Shown one piece after another: positions 44,110 through 56,100 of a DNA stretch of 64,000 bases. The position numbers and the translations under genes are program-made. Position 1 is the stretch's first letter; the number at the start of each line of letters is the position of its first letter. Source of the stretch: Chionoecetes opilio (taxonomy: Eukaryota > Arthropoda > Malacostraca > Decapoda > Majidae); assembly GCA_016584305.1 (NCBI GenBank), contig JACEEZ010026202.1, positions 22,501-86,500 of the forward strand, written 5' to 3'. The notes under the pieces were generated by a model. It saw only the letters and a list, made by a program, of their open reading frames with translations, did no database searches and was not told the origin of the DNA.

Positions 44110-46073
44110 CTGGGGGGTTTTTTTTTGATTGGGGGGGCATGGGGGCACAGCCCCACGCGGGCCTATGGGGGGGCACTAGTTACCGAACAAGCCCATACAA
44201 AAGCTGAGGATTTGGTGGGGGCTGGGACTTACTTTTACTTACAGTGCCAAGACCCCCCCCCCCCCAATTTTTCATTCGACCAATATCAAGAGTTTTTCTT
44301 GCGTAGGACTAGGAAGGTTTTGATTTTTTCTAAGAGTGGGGGATATGTAGGGTATCATCCCTTTTCTGATGGAGAACGAAAAAAAAGCAGTTTGACAAAA
44401 AAAGAAATACATATTTACCACTTATACAAAATAGAAATAAAATAATTGAACTGAAAAATTAAAAAATTGCAGAAGTTTTAGAGCAGCAGGCAAATAAAAT
44501 AAAAAATTTCCACTGAGAAAGTGAAAATACCTCACTTAAAGCAGAATTCTTCTGTTCTTGTGGTTCTCAGCAAACTTATCAACAATTCTTCTAAATCAAG
44601 GCTTTTAACTCGCCTGCTTTCAATTGACAACACAGCAAGATTACCTAATCTCTCATTGCCCATTGTATTTCTCAGTGTAGTTTTGATTAATTTCAGAGCA
44701 GAAAAGCTTCCCTCTGCGAAGCTGATGACACAGGTAATACTACATAAATTTTGGCCAGTCTGTAGAACTCAGGAAATGCCTCTTCATATGGACCAAGAAT
44801 TCTCACTAAATCTAACAGTGATTTGGGCTTTCATTGTCACTTACATCCTTATAGCGTCTTTCTAACATGCGTTTTACAGAGTGCAGCTCATGGTTAAGAT
44901 CTTCCTCATTAGCACGAAATGCATGAATAAGTCCAGACATTTTCTCAAAAGATAAGAACTCCTTACTTTGTGGATTCAGTGCCTGTAATGCTTTCATAAG
45001 TTCACATGCTTCATTATTGAAGCGCCTTGTCATTTCTGTTAACATATGTGGTAGAATAGGATAGAAGAAGTTAATTCGTGTTGAATCCTTAACACTGAAA
45101 TCAGAGTGTGTAGCTCCCTGACTGTTTTCCAATATAATCAGTAACAACAAAATCCTGCAATTTTGTAGAGTTTCCGTTCCTTGGTGATCTACACATTCTA
45201 CACTCTGAAGTATCAAAACCATGAGCTGCTGAGTTTCTCTCAACTTCATCCCACAAAGCATCAAAAGAGGCTTTGGTCTGACCGCATTTTTTCAAGGTGG
45301 GCTCTTACAGTTTCAATTAATTCTACAGCTTTACCATGTCAAGATTGGCAGATTGTAGCAAATTGATAACTGATTTATCCTACCAAGAATATGTGTCATA
45401 ATGGCTAGCTTCATAGCAAACCCAGCATCTATTTGACCTAAAAGTCCTCTTGCATCAATAGCTCTGTCAGCATTGCAGTCATTTGATAAACCTTCTAGAA
45501 CACGCAGAACGACATTCAGTCTCTCTTTCATTACTTTGCAAGTATCATACCTGCAAGCCCATCTGGTATCTGAAAGTCGTTGTAGCTCTCTAGTTTGCTC
45601 ATTGGAATACATTTCCTTTTGCACATCCAACCATTTTGCATGGACATAAGATCCACAGATGAATACATACAGTTTTTCCAATAATGAGAAGAACTGTGCA
45701 GTCAAGAGGGAGACACGTGCCAATTAAGTACCAACACAAGGCATTATAGAAAATTTGTAAGGGTAACTGGTGTAATTTAGTTATGTTTTGTTGCTATTAA
45801 AAGTGATCAATAGAAAGTATATGAATTTAACTCACTCAGAGGCATGCTTCTTTCTTTCAAGCAGAGGAAAAATATTTATTGTATTTGAGGTCGAGGGTAA
45901 GTCATCAGTAGAAATTATTTATAATACTCCATGCATGCTCCCTCAGTCCTACCTAGTGGAACACGGCTCCCACACCACACAGCAGCGTGGCCAGTGGGTG
46001 GGCACTTGGGCGGGCACCGGCTTCTCGTGGGTGGGCACGTGCCCACCCAGGCCCACCCGTAGCTACGCCACTG
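44110..46073 (-). mobile_element. Decayed hAT DNA transposon
   Basis: The right end reads GTAGCTACGCCACTG at 46059-46073, whose complement CAGTGGCGTAGCTAC is a hAT-type terminus of the same kind as the MITEs at 20.5 and 23.0 kb. Subterminal GGTGGGCACGTGCCCACCC is palindromic. A similar GGGCATGGGGGCACAG...GCGGGCC stretch at about 44135-44165 suggests the left end, but the terminus there is too damaged to define and no target duplication was found. The transposase remnant lies inside. Confidence 0.6.
44540..45723 (-). pseudogene. hAT transposase, ZMYM/DUF4371-like, frame-broken
   Basis: Three consecutive minus-strand segments. 45331-45723 holds RELQRLSDTRWACRYDTC, the conserved TRW motif of the hAT catalytic domain, and further helical sequence. 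44812-45264 continues with LQ(A)LNPQSKEFLSFEKM-type sequence. 44540-44815 gives LLDLVRILGPYEEAFPEFY, then, after a frameshift, EGSFSALKLIKTTLRN and MGNERLGNLAVLSIES, the C-terminal hAT dimerisation domain. At least two frame breaks. The N-terminal zinc finger and first catalytic Asp region are missing or unreadable. Relatively little homopolymer damage compared with neighbouring DNA. Confidence 0.85.
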
Positions 46074-46508
46074 CATGTATTCGAACGAAACGCCTATATT
46101 TTCTCCTCCTGGCTTCAAACACAAAAGGTTCCTACTCTTGAGTTACTAGGTATTATAGGTATTAGGTACCTATCTAAAACACTGGGGAGCGTGTACTATT
46201 CTATATACTTAGTTCTATATACTGGTGTCTCAGCGGTCATCCACTCAGCACAGCTCAGCAAACACACAACCATCGCCATCAGCACACACGTGGGTCCCTT
46301 AGGGTTCAACACCCACTCAGCTCAGCTCAGCTCACTGTTCCCAGCTCCAGACCTGAATATACATAACCCCCCATTACAAGTCATGTAATTTAAGATCAAG
46401 AACTAATCAATGCCCTATACATCCTTTATAAGTACACCGCCACACACCTACCTTCGAAAAGGGTTGTAAAAACACGACTCTCTCCGAGCGTGTGTTCTCG
46501 ACAAGGTC
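46074..46508. other. Unassigned sequence
   Basis: No gene seen; contains CAGCTCAGCTCAGCTCA near 46315-46335. Confidence 0.5.
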
Positions 46509-46513
46509 TGGCA

Positions 46514-46541
<28 letters not shown>
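46509..46541 (+). repeat. (GA)n microsatellite
   Basis: Uninterrupted GA units. Confidence 0.9.
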
Positions 46542-46545
<4 letters not shown>

Positions 46546-46575
46546 AGTATTTTTCCCTACCTCGCCTTCTTGCCG

Positions 46576-46604
46576 TGACGTCACTAGCGACCACGGGTAT
46601 AAAA
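46576..46604 (+). promoter_or_regulatory. CRE followed by a TATA box
   Basis: TGACGTCA at 46576-46583 and TATAAAA at 46598-46604. The spacing is compatible with a plus-strand core promoter, with initiation near 46630. No downstream coding exon was recognised. Confidence 0.35.
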
Positions 46605-46821
46605 TATTGCCGGAACCTATATCTAAATGATTAGGGACTGAGAGTGAAGAAAAATTGTGAGCATTTAATTACTAGCTATTATGTATTACTTTACTCTCAC
46701 CACTCAATGTAAACTTTTCATCAATTGTGAGTCACAGGATTAACCCATTTTCCTCGCGTTACATGTGCATGCTTTTATTCTTTCCCCTAGTGCCCACTGC
46801 CTCACTGCCTCACACGGTACG

Positions 46822-47360
46822 TGGAAGGGGCGGCACACAGGCCAACACCCACGAGTCACTGTCTCACACGGGGGAAGGGGCGGCACACAGGCCAAACACC
46901 CACGAGTCACTGTCTCACACGGGGGAAGGGGTGGCACACAGGCCAACACCCACGAGTCACTGTCTCACACGGGGAAGGGGCGGCACACAGGCCAACACCC
47001 ACGAGTCACTGTCCCCCATGGGGGAAGGGGCGGCACACAGGCCAACACCCACGAGTCACGCCCTCACACGGGGGAAGGGGTGGCACACAGGCCAACACCA
47101 CGAGTCACTGTCTCACACGGGGGAAGGGGCGGCACACAGGCCAACACCCACGAGTCACTGTCTCACACGGGGGAAGGGGCGGCACACAGGCCAAACACCC
47201 ACGAGTCACTGTCTCACACGGGGGAAGGGGTGGCACACAGGCCAACACCCACGAGTCACTGTCTCACACGGGGGAAGGGGCGGCACAACAGGCCAACACC
47301 CACGAGTCACTGTCTCACACGGGGGAAGGGGCGGGCACACAGGCCAACACCCACTAGTCA
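46822..47360 (+). repeat. 50-bp satellite, about 11 copies
   Basis: Tandem units of GGCGGCACACAGGCCAACAC, CCACGAGTCACTGTCTCACA, CGGGGGAAGG, with unit length 49-51 bp. No unit contains a stop codon in any plus-strand frame, so three overlapping frames of 178-273 codons run through. These are not genes: 50 is not a multiple of three and the single-base length changes shift frame with no selection visible. Confidence 0.95.
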
Positions 47361-47719
47361 GGCCCGGTTCACACTTCACGTTTCCACTGGCTCCGCGCGA
47401 ACCACCTGCTGGAGCAGTAATGACGTCACTGACCTTGAGAGACGCGCGTCCCAGGCTCACATTATTCGGAGCTCCCAATTCTTTGTCCAGGACTGCGGGA
47501 GTGACGGGGTGCCGTCACTGTGATGTCACTGATCGCCACGCCCAGTAGACACGGACAGCAGAAAACGTGAACTTCTCATCGCCAATGGGAGAAAGGGACG
47601 TGGCAGCTCGACTCGTGTTTCGGACCGTCCCGCGCGAGGCTCCAGAGGTAGAGACGAAGGACCCTTGCCTTGTTCGCCAATACCGGTAAACGAGACCCTT
47701 CGTAACATTATGTTGGAGT
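47361..47719. other. GC-moderate flank of the satellite with a CRE
   Basis: Contains a perfect TGACGTCA at 47421-47428 and CpG-rich words. No coding exon recognised. Confidence 0.4.
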
Positions 47720-47965
47720 CAAAATTCCATAGATCTAGGAAAATTATCTAGGCAACTTTAATCTAACCTCCTTATAGGGGCTCCTCAACCCCCCCCCCCC
47801 CCTCCAGTAACCTAACATAATTTTACCTTACCTCTTAGCGGTGTGTGTGCGTGGGAGCAAGAACCTGGGGGTTATTGTCTATCGAAACTCGGACCCGGTC
47901 ATCATTCTGTTTGTGAGGATCGTCAGGTTCACACGTCTCTAGACTTAGAAGAAATCCGATCAATT
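47720..47965. mobile_element. Foldback-family fragment
   Basis: Contains ATAGATCTAGG, AATCTAACCTCCT, a C-run and AACCTAACATAA. Its right part, in reverse complement, reads GATCGGATTTCTTCTAAGTC and CCTGACGATCCTCACAAACAGAATGA, closely matching 36590-36640 in the 36.5-37.0 kb member. Confidence 0.65.
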
Positions 47966-47966
47966 T

Positions 47967-48150
47967 TTTCAGGATGGAATAGAAGATGCCAGTTTGTCAT
48001 ATCACATAAATCATGTATATGCTGGAACACCACATTCACATATCTATGACACTAGATGCTGAAGGGAACTGTCTATGAGAATACCAGCACATATACATAT
48101 AAAGAATGAATGGAAATGAAATGGCTAAACAACAAGATGCAAATTTTTAC
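47967..48150 (+). repeat. Dispersed direct repeat, copy 1
   Basis: TTCAGGATGGAATAGAAGATGCC through CACATATACATATAAAGAATG and GGCTAAACAACAAGATGCAA. It matches 49608-49772 with a few substitutions; copy 1 has an extra GAATGGAAATGAAA-like insertion. Confidence 0.85.
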
Positions 48151-49607
48151 AGGATAATTTTCAATTTATTTATGAGTATAATGAATATAAGATGTGAGAA
48201 CTGTGCTCTACCAAAAGGCTCCGGTAATTTGCTAAGGATAACTTTCGAAACATGAAATTAAAATAAATGAAGACAATCTGAGTTGGGGTTCAACTTCGTT
48301 ATTATTTTTATTTTCATCAGTAGGAGTAAAACCGTGAGAAAATGAGAGCTTTGGCATGATGAAGTAGTCATATAGATTGTATATTCCCAATGCTTTGTTC
48401 AACACTGAAATCTGACCAACCTCTGTCTTATAACACCTTTTTTTCATCACAATGGACTGGCCAAGGACAACACAAAAATGCACTTTTGTTAACTCTGTGT
48501 CTTGTCCATCTGATATTCTCTTCTTCAACTCAACAAAAGGTCTTTCAGTGTCTCCTGTCATGGACTCCTCATCTCCTCTGTTCTCTCCACCTCTCATGTC
48601 CTGCTCATAAAAAGGATGCCATCAGCATACGCTAAAGTAACATCTAACCAAATATCTTGTTTTTTACTATAATTTTATGTTGGCCCAGTCAGAGCTTACC
48701 TTATTTTGTGAGAGGAAAAAAAAATAAAAATAGTATTGAGATTCGGGGCTATTCATAAAACATTCGGGGCTATAGCCCCCAATGCCCAGGCCTAACTACG
48801 CCCCTGGCGGGCATGAAGGCAGGAGGGGGGATGTTCCTTTGTGCCGCGCCACCCTATGCTTCATGCTTAGTTCCGTTATGATACATTTGGTATTGGAAGC
48901 AAGTCATTTTAGTTTCTTTATTTTATTATCATAAATTAGATTCTTGTACAAATTATATACAAAATATAGCACACCACTGTTATACATAAATTACACTGTA
49001 AATCACCAATATCATTATGACAGGGAAAAGTTAAGAGAGAATATGTACATTGTCATCAAAATGCTGCAAATTAAGGTGCTCAAGAAAAACAAACATAATT
49101 CCTTCCAGTATTTTTTTCAATTTGTGATTGTGCAGTCACAAAAAAGTACTCCTGGCTTTGGTCAATCCCTAATGCAAATGATCAGCTTCCACATGTTGTA
49201 CTACAATGACATCTTTGTTCATAACCTCTAGAAAATAATGAATAAAAGAAATGAGTGTACTGGAGTCAGCACAAAAGACTATTGTTTTTGGGTGTGTAAT
49301 AACGTTGAATCAGCAGTAATGAAGCAACATCATCGCATACAGAAACATTCTAGATTATTTCCTTTGAGTAAAGAGACATAAATCAAGGTTATGTATGAAC
49401 TTGTCTTCCTAAGCATTTGATATATACTGTAAAGTATACATTTACAAACAAATACAGGGCGATGACAAGAAAAAAACAGTCATCAGAATTGAGCAAAACG
49501 GAGGAATGTCTACGGATGCCATCTACCAATCTAGAAGTACACCATGTGATGAATCATTGCATGCTTGCCAATTACACCACCTTGATTATCATTAAAGATA
49601 CAGAAAG
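48151..49607. other. Unassigned sequence with a hAT-end remnant
   Basis: AT-rich, no exon recognised. At 48775-48805 GGCCTAACTACGCCCCTGG resembles the right terminus of the hAT MITEs (complement CAGGGGCGTAGTTAGG), with GGGGCTAT repeats before it. The left end was not found. Confidence 0.45.
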
Positions 49608-49772
49608 TTTTCAGGATGGAATAAAAGATGCCAGTTTGTCATATCACAATAAATCATGTATATGCTGGAACACCACATTCACATATCTATTACACTAGAT
49701 ACTGAAGGGAACTGTCTATGAGAATACCAGCACATATACATATAAAGAATGGCTAAACAACAAGATGCAATA
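49608..49772 (+). repeat. Dispersed direct repeat, copy 2
   Basis: Second copy of the 47967-48150 sequence, 1.64 kb downstream in the same orientation. Confidence 0.85.
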
Positions 49773-50744
49773 CACCCAGTGGCCGACAAGCATTGCCAAT
49801 TCATAAATAGGATTTGAGGTCTATACAACAATTTGGAATAGATTTTGAATATAGATGCCATACACTGATTTGTATAAGAAAAATAATCCTATCAATATCA
49901 ACATTGTGTGGAAAGGAATTACAGGTGCTCAGGCAAGACTAGAAAAAGATAACAGCAGCAGGGACTAGCACCTCCGTGGAAACCCAATGTTGTGCACTAC
50001 TGTGAAGCGGCACGTCAGAAGTGGACTTCCACAGTATGGAAGATAAAGTAGAGACAAATGACTACTGCAGAATTCTGAACCATCCATTGTGAATGAAAAA
50101 CTACTCCGTTGCAGAGAGGAGGTCTTGGTAACATAGGTGACATGGATTACATACCATACTTTTAAGATCATGACAAATCAACTATTATATAAAGAATTAC
50201 GGTCACATAATATTACATTACACCTTACTGGCCACCAAGAGATGGTCACAGTCCTAAACACCGGTGAAACTTCAGAATCCTTGCCTACGTAATATCCATA
50301 CAGTACATGCTACAGGTGTCCTGATATATTCATGCTCCTACTTCCACGACTAGCAACGTGTGCACAAGACACCAGAAAGAATCTCATAGTTTTCTGCAGC
50401 TCACGAGCCACAAATGAGTAGTAGGAGATTTGGTAGGATTGCTGAGGCTAAATGCTACAAGGGTCACCTCTCATGAACTAGCAGGAACTTACTACAGAGG
50501 CACAAAAGTTATTGATCTGGAGACTGACAGCCACTTATAAGTGAATTTCCATGTAGATGAGTTTCACTCTTACACCTACAAGTTTTGCAGCTTTCGTATC
50601 AGGACATCTGTACCTCACCTGAAAGTGGCTACACTATCCTTAGTCTACATATCACAGGTAGTTTCAATTATGGAAGCATTTAAAATAGCATCCTCGTATA
50701 AGTAGTAAAAGTCTTACATTGTGTGGTAATTTTCCCTTTTTGTC
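49773..50744. other. Unassigned, possibly slingshot 3' UTR
   Basis: No exon or element recognised. It lies directly downstream of the readable end of the minus-strand slingshot gene, so part may be its 3' UTR. Confidence 0.35.
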
Positions 50745-53150
50745 TGGGTGAGCTTTGTCAACGGATGAGTCTTGCCCTGTTGCTTTCTTTGTCGCACTTC
50801 TGTTCCACAAGCTTGACCCCTTCCACCTGGTGGAGGTTTGTAGAGAGGGTGCCTTTCCTGCGGAAGGGCAAACTACCTCCTGGAGTTGTCTGTCTCGCTG
50901 GAGTCTGAGGCGGTTGAGACTGATGATCTGTGCACTGGTTTAAAATTGTAATTAGACTGGATTTGCGTTGAGGTATGGAGGTCGAAACTTTATCGGTGTG
51001 CAACTGTCTGACTTAGCTCTTTATTCTGGTTTGAACCCTGGGTGGTTTTTTGCTCTTTGGGAGTCTTCAAATTTCCAACCAGATTCTTAACACAGATTTC
51101 TTCAGTTGGGCTTTGCTCCATCTCCGAATGGTGAACATCTGCCGTGTTTGAACCATGAGCTGCTCCAGCAGTCCAAACTGAGAGCTGCCGGGTGAGGAAG
51201 GTGAAGTGGCTGAGGCGCTCCAAAACTATGAGATCTTTTCCTTATCCCTCTATTTTGCACTGCTTCATCTTCTCATTTTCATTTTGTTTCTCAATAGCCT
51301 GGGTATTTTTCGAACCTTCCCTTTTTCAGATTCTTTTTCAGCATGACCCTCGAATTTTGCTCTTTTTTCAGAGAAATTAGATTACCAGATCCTTCTGAAC
51401 TTAACGGACTTTTTTCAATTTCTAAAATCACAGTAACTAGGGGAAAACGTGAGTAGGCGGGAATCAAGAGTTTTTCTTGAATTTTTTGTACCTCTGTGTA
51501 GGATCCCCCCTGAGTCTTACTTTCTAGAATGTCCTTGTGCTGTGTACAGTGCCCGCTGCAGTTTTGGAACAGTATCATTCACTGAAACAGGTCTTACTGT
51601 CATTTAATCTACTACACATTTAAGCTCAGTATTTAAGTCTTCAGCTGAGGATATGGTTGACATACACTAGGCTGTGATTTAGAAAGGGCCCAAAGGGATT
51701 TTTTACTTTTTGGAATGCAAATATTCAAGCAGGGTTGCTATGGGGGTGATAAAAAAGAGCTATCAGTGCCCTCCACCATCCCCATCATTCATCTCCATTG
51801 GGTTAGTACTGAACCCCTCTCTGTGGGACTCTTGTAAGGTGCCGGTCCATAGGCCTTAAATGTTGGCCACAGCCTTGAATGTTGAACCATCTTCTAAATC
51901 TTCATTTTCATTAGGGTTTGATTTTATCTCTTCACCTAACATACCATCTTTTATATCTGAATTCTTGCTTTTGTTCCTCCTGATTGTTCCGGGCGTGAAG
52001 GGGCCGTTTCTTTTCAAAATAAGTTACCCGTGATGTTACTATTTGGAGGCGATATTTCAACATTTTCTTTTAGAGGCTGCGGCTTTTATCGAATGGTCCA
52101 AAGGAACTATTTCTAGACGATGCAGTGCCGGTTGTTACTCTGGTATCACAAGAGCCCCAGGAACTTTGTCTTGAGGGCAAATCCCTATCTGCTAGCACTA
52201 CAAGCACTGTCAAATGACCCCAAGAACTGTTACGAGAAGGTGTGTCCTTTGTATCTCCACTGACAGGAATAATGGACTTAGTCTTTGTTCTTTTCTCTCC
52301 TCCCTATCAAACACTTTGTCTAGCTTAGCCGAAAAAGGGTCCATCTCTTTGACTGTATCAGAACCTATAGAATCCTTGACGTCCATAACTTGGAGCCCTT
52401 TACTATCTCTACCCTTTGTATAGACCATTTGAGGGAGCTCGAGGAATTTTGCCTTGAGAGAGAAGGCTCACATTCTTTATATTAGAGGGTGACTTAGAAT
52501 CACTCAGTTTTCCCTTCTCCTCAAAGTTTGTTTTCTGCCTCTTCACAATTTGCCTGCTGGCCAAGTGATGGACTCTTTGAGCACACCCACAGGATTTTCA
52601 GCTGGAGTCACATTCACTTCACTTCATTTTTATCTTCCTGCCATATTTTGTGACGGGTCAGGACCAGCTTGTGTTTTCTGAGCCCACCCTTGGTCTGAGA
52701 AATCACTGGTTCATACCTTGCACATCCTCACTCGGGTAAGTAATGTCTCAATGGACCTTATCAAGTTCTGCAGTACTTGAGGGACTGTCGAAATCATCAC
52801 TGGAACCCACTGTATTCTGTATGAGTAATACTTCCCCTTTCTAACATTATCACTTTTCTTTGACACTGCTGGATTTCCTGTTTGTACATTTCAAACTCGT
52901 TTAAATTTTATCCTTGACTGTTGAAGGAAAACTGAAGTGATGATGCTTCCCCTTGTAATGCCATCTGATGGGACCTCTGAATACAGGGGATTCAATGCTT
53001 CAACAACTGATGAGGGCGATCATCTTCGTCCTCAAAGCCAGAGCCTTCCACTGCCATGTCTCGAAAGCCCTCTTGCTGCAGCGCCCAAAATGAGCCCCAG
53101 GACTGCAGGGTTCAGGGGACGAGAGCGACGCCATGATTCTCCAAAGAAAG
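50745..53150 (-). CDS. ssh: slingshot C-terminal disordered tail (large exon, many frame breaks)
   Basis: A chain of S/K/E/T-rich minus-strand frames with little homopolymer noise until about 53 kb: VEGSGFEDEDD (53060-53020), GSSDDFDSPSSTAELDK (near 52750-52800), IVKRQKTNFEEKGKLSDSKS (about 52560-52500), DSIGSDTVKEMDPFSAKLDK (near 52390-52320), a 95-residue frame at 51291-51578, TEEICVKNLVGNLKTPKEQK (near 51100-51040) and TPARQTTPGGSLPFRRKG (near 50900-50850). The V-K-x-x-x-x-x-F-E-E motif recalls the G-x-V-K-x-x-x-x-E-x-E box in slingshot tails. The assignment rests mainly on position. Confidence 0.55.
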
Positions 53151-56100
53151 TTTCCATCGGGAAAAACCCAAAACAGAAAACTTGACCCATGCAAGACAAA
53201 AAATTTTTTATTAATAAAAAAATTATCACCATTCACACCACGGGGGGCCCCATTCCTCAAAAATGAGTAGGGGGGAAAAAAACATCGGCCATTGAAACGC
53301 CTACTGTTCCCCCCACAAGAAGTGAACAGACTAACCGAAGTGGGGCGGGCGGGGTTTGTTCTGCTGTTTAACCTTCTTAATATAGTCCCCCTCCCCACTC
53401 TTTCTTTTCCAGTATTCTAACATTTAAATCCTTTTTAAAAAAGTGTCTCTGACTCTTAAAAAAAAAAAAAAAATTAAGTGAAACATTATGCTTCTTATGC
53501 AAAATATGCTGAGCCTAAATTTCCCTTAATTTAGTGAACTAGTGATACATCTTTTTGCCCTTAAAAAAAATTTAAAATTTTTGGATGAAAATTAAACGTA
53601 TTTGGGGTTAGAATAGAAAAATTCTTAATTTTTCCCACGCACGAAAATTTTTAATAATTTTTTCCCGTCCCCCTGAAAAACATCCTTTCTTATGCTCCCA
53701 AAGGGGGCCCCCGCGAAAGGGCCCCGACTGCGGCAAATTTTTTTTTTATGTTATAAATTTTCCCCAAAACGTGCATTTTTTTTTCCCGGGGAATTTTTTT
53801 AATACTTTGGGTTTTTTGAAAGAGTTTATTCTGCTTATGAAAGAAAAAAATAACAAGAAATGCAAAAAAAGGGGAAATTTCCCGACTCCGAAAATATATT
53901 GAGTAAGAGAAATAAAAAATTTATTACGTTAACCATTTCGTAGCTCGAAATTTTCCTGGGGTCAATTTTTTATGGTTTAATGCCAATAAAAAGCGGAATT
54001 TTTGAGGATTCCAACTTTACCATTATAATTTTCATAGGGCCCAAATTAGGGGCCAGCCGGGACACTTTTTAAAGGGACGAAAATTTCCGTTGCCACAGGT
54101 GCCTGCTGAGGAAAACTGACCCACAAACCCTTATCATTTCACATCCACTCACAGAATTTGACAATTAGTTCATTTTAAGGTCTGGGTTTGGACCCCTTTG
54201 ACGCAGAAAATTTTGCCCAAAATTTCTGAAAAATTTACTTTTTTTTTGGGCAAATTTTTTTAAATTTTGTTTTTGACCCCAAAATTCGCGTAAAAAAGCT
54301 CAGATTGCAAAAGGGCCCCCTTTTTGACGCAAAACGGTCACCGGCGTGAAAGGGTTAATACTCTTCGATAAAAAAAATTTTTTAATTCACAAGTCTTTTG
54401 TATCACCCAAGTTGAAAGGTAGTGAAGGATGTGAAAAAAAAGGATGCAGGAAATCATTAAGGCCCTTAAAAAAACCGTGTAAAAACAGCAATGCAAAACC
54501 CAAGAGAGAGGGGAACACGACCGATCATGAAGAAATACAAAAACAGAAAAGAGATAGTATCCCATATCAAAACAGTGAAATTGCATATATAAATTTTTTT
54601 ATTTCAGTCACCGAAAACTTAAAGGTAGCTTACCTTTTTAGACTTTTGGGGAAAATTTAGAAGAGCAGCAGGGGTGGTGGGCAGGGGGCCCCCAGGATTT
54701 TGGGCCCGGGGTTTTTTCCCGTCCCCCAATTTGGAGGTTAGTGGGGTCGGGATGGGGGGCCCATTCAAGGATGGTCTAGTGGGAAATCCTCGGTGCTCTT
54801 ATGTAGACTCTTGTTTGCTCGATCCACGTCATCGTTAGACTTTGTATTTTTTGGGGCCCCTTTTGTTATTGTGTCTTTTGGCTTGACCTGAAGCAGACTT
54901 GAAAAGTTTGTCTCAGATTTGTTTGCCATAGAATGTTGTGCCCTCTGGGGGAATTGCACCCAAGGGAAATTCCCTGAAAAAATTCATGGAGGGGAAAAAC
55001 AAGAATTCTGAATAAATAAAAATATTATAAATGAATAAATTTCTCCCAGAAAATAGTCCCCACAGCTTTAAAATTTTTTCTTCTTTTATAAGTTTCCCCT
55101 TGTTGTAAAATTTTCAAAATTTGCAAAATTCAACAAATCGATTTTTTTCAATTTTTTTTTTTTTTTTTTATTATTTTTGGGGATCATTTTGTAAATTTCA
55201 AAATGTATATCAGGTGTGAAATTTTTTTTTAACGAGCGTTTGGGTTTTTTTGCGTCCCCCAACACGCGGGGAAGCGTGTTTTATGTTTTATGCTCTTTAT
55301 GTTTTAATGAAAAAAAAAAAAAAAGTCAAAATGTTGCTGAAATCCTAATAATCCCACATTAGAAGGGCTTACCAAAAGGGGGGAATTTATAAAACATGGG
55401 GTAAAGGAATTGAAACAAAAAATTTAAAATAAAAATTAAGAATTTAGACATTCAAAAAAGCCTTACTGACGTAAACCCGGAAATTAATTAAGGATAAAAT
55501 ATGTGAAATTTTAAATTTTTTTAATGCCTCTCCCTTCAAGAAAGGTTCTCCAGGGAAAGCCCTTCAGGATTAAAAAAAGCCCAAAAAAATTTGGTCAGGG
55601 TTTCAATATCTGTGCAGTCCACTGACCTGTAATTTTGGGGAGTTGGCTCCCCAAGAATCCCTTGGTTAGGGTTTGATGCAGTTTTCTTTTTTTCTTCACT
55701 ATACCGAGCTTCCCCCAAGACTCAGTTGAAGGCCTTCAGGCGTACGCGATGCCCACCGAGGCGGAGCGGCTGATGCCCATTTGCGGGTGCACCAACACCT
55801 TGGAGTTTTCTCTTGTAATGCCACCAATGGGGTTGTACTTATCATGTAAATTTTAATTTTAATTTAAAAAACTATACTTTTTTTTAAAAGAAAAAAAGAA
55901 AATTAAGAAAAACACTTTTGCCCAATCCCCATCATGCCATAGACCCACAGATATGCGGGAAAATACAACCCACATACTTTTTTTTTTTAAATTTGATTGC
56001 CCAAATGTTTTATAAAGCCTGGGTTGCTGGCTTCAAGATATACACTGAAACCACCCCCCTGAAAGGCGCCCAACTCATTGACTTGGGTGATGATCTGAAG

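Noticed and set aside
46822..47360. CRISPR array
   Set aside because: Units are contiguous with no unique spacers, and the DNA is eukaryotic.
46727..47548. 273-residue plus-strand frame
   Set aside because: It is the 50-bp satellite read through; all three frames are open and unit length is not a multiple of three.
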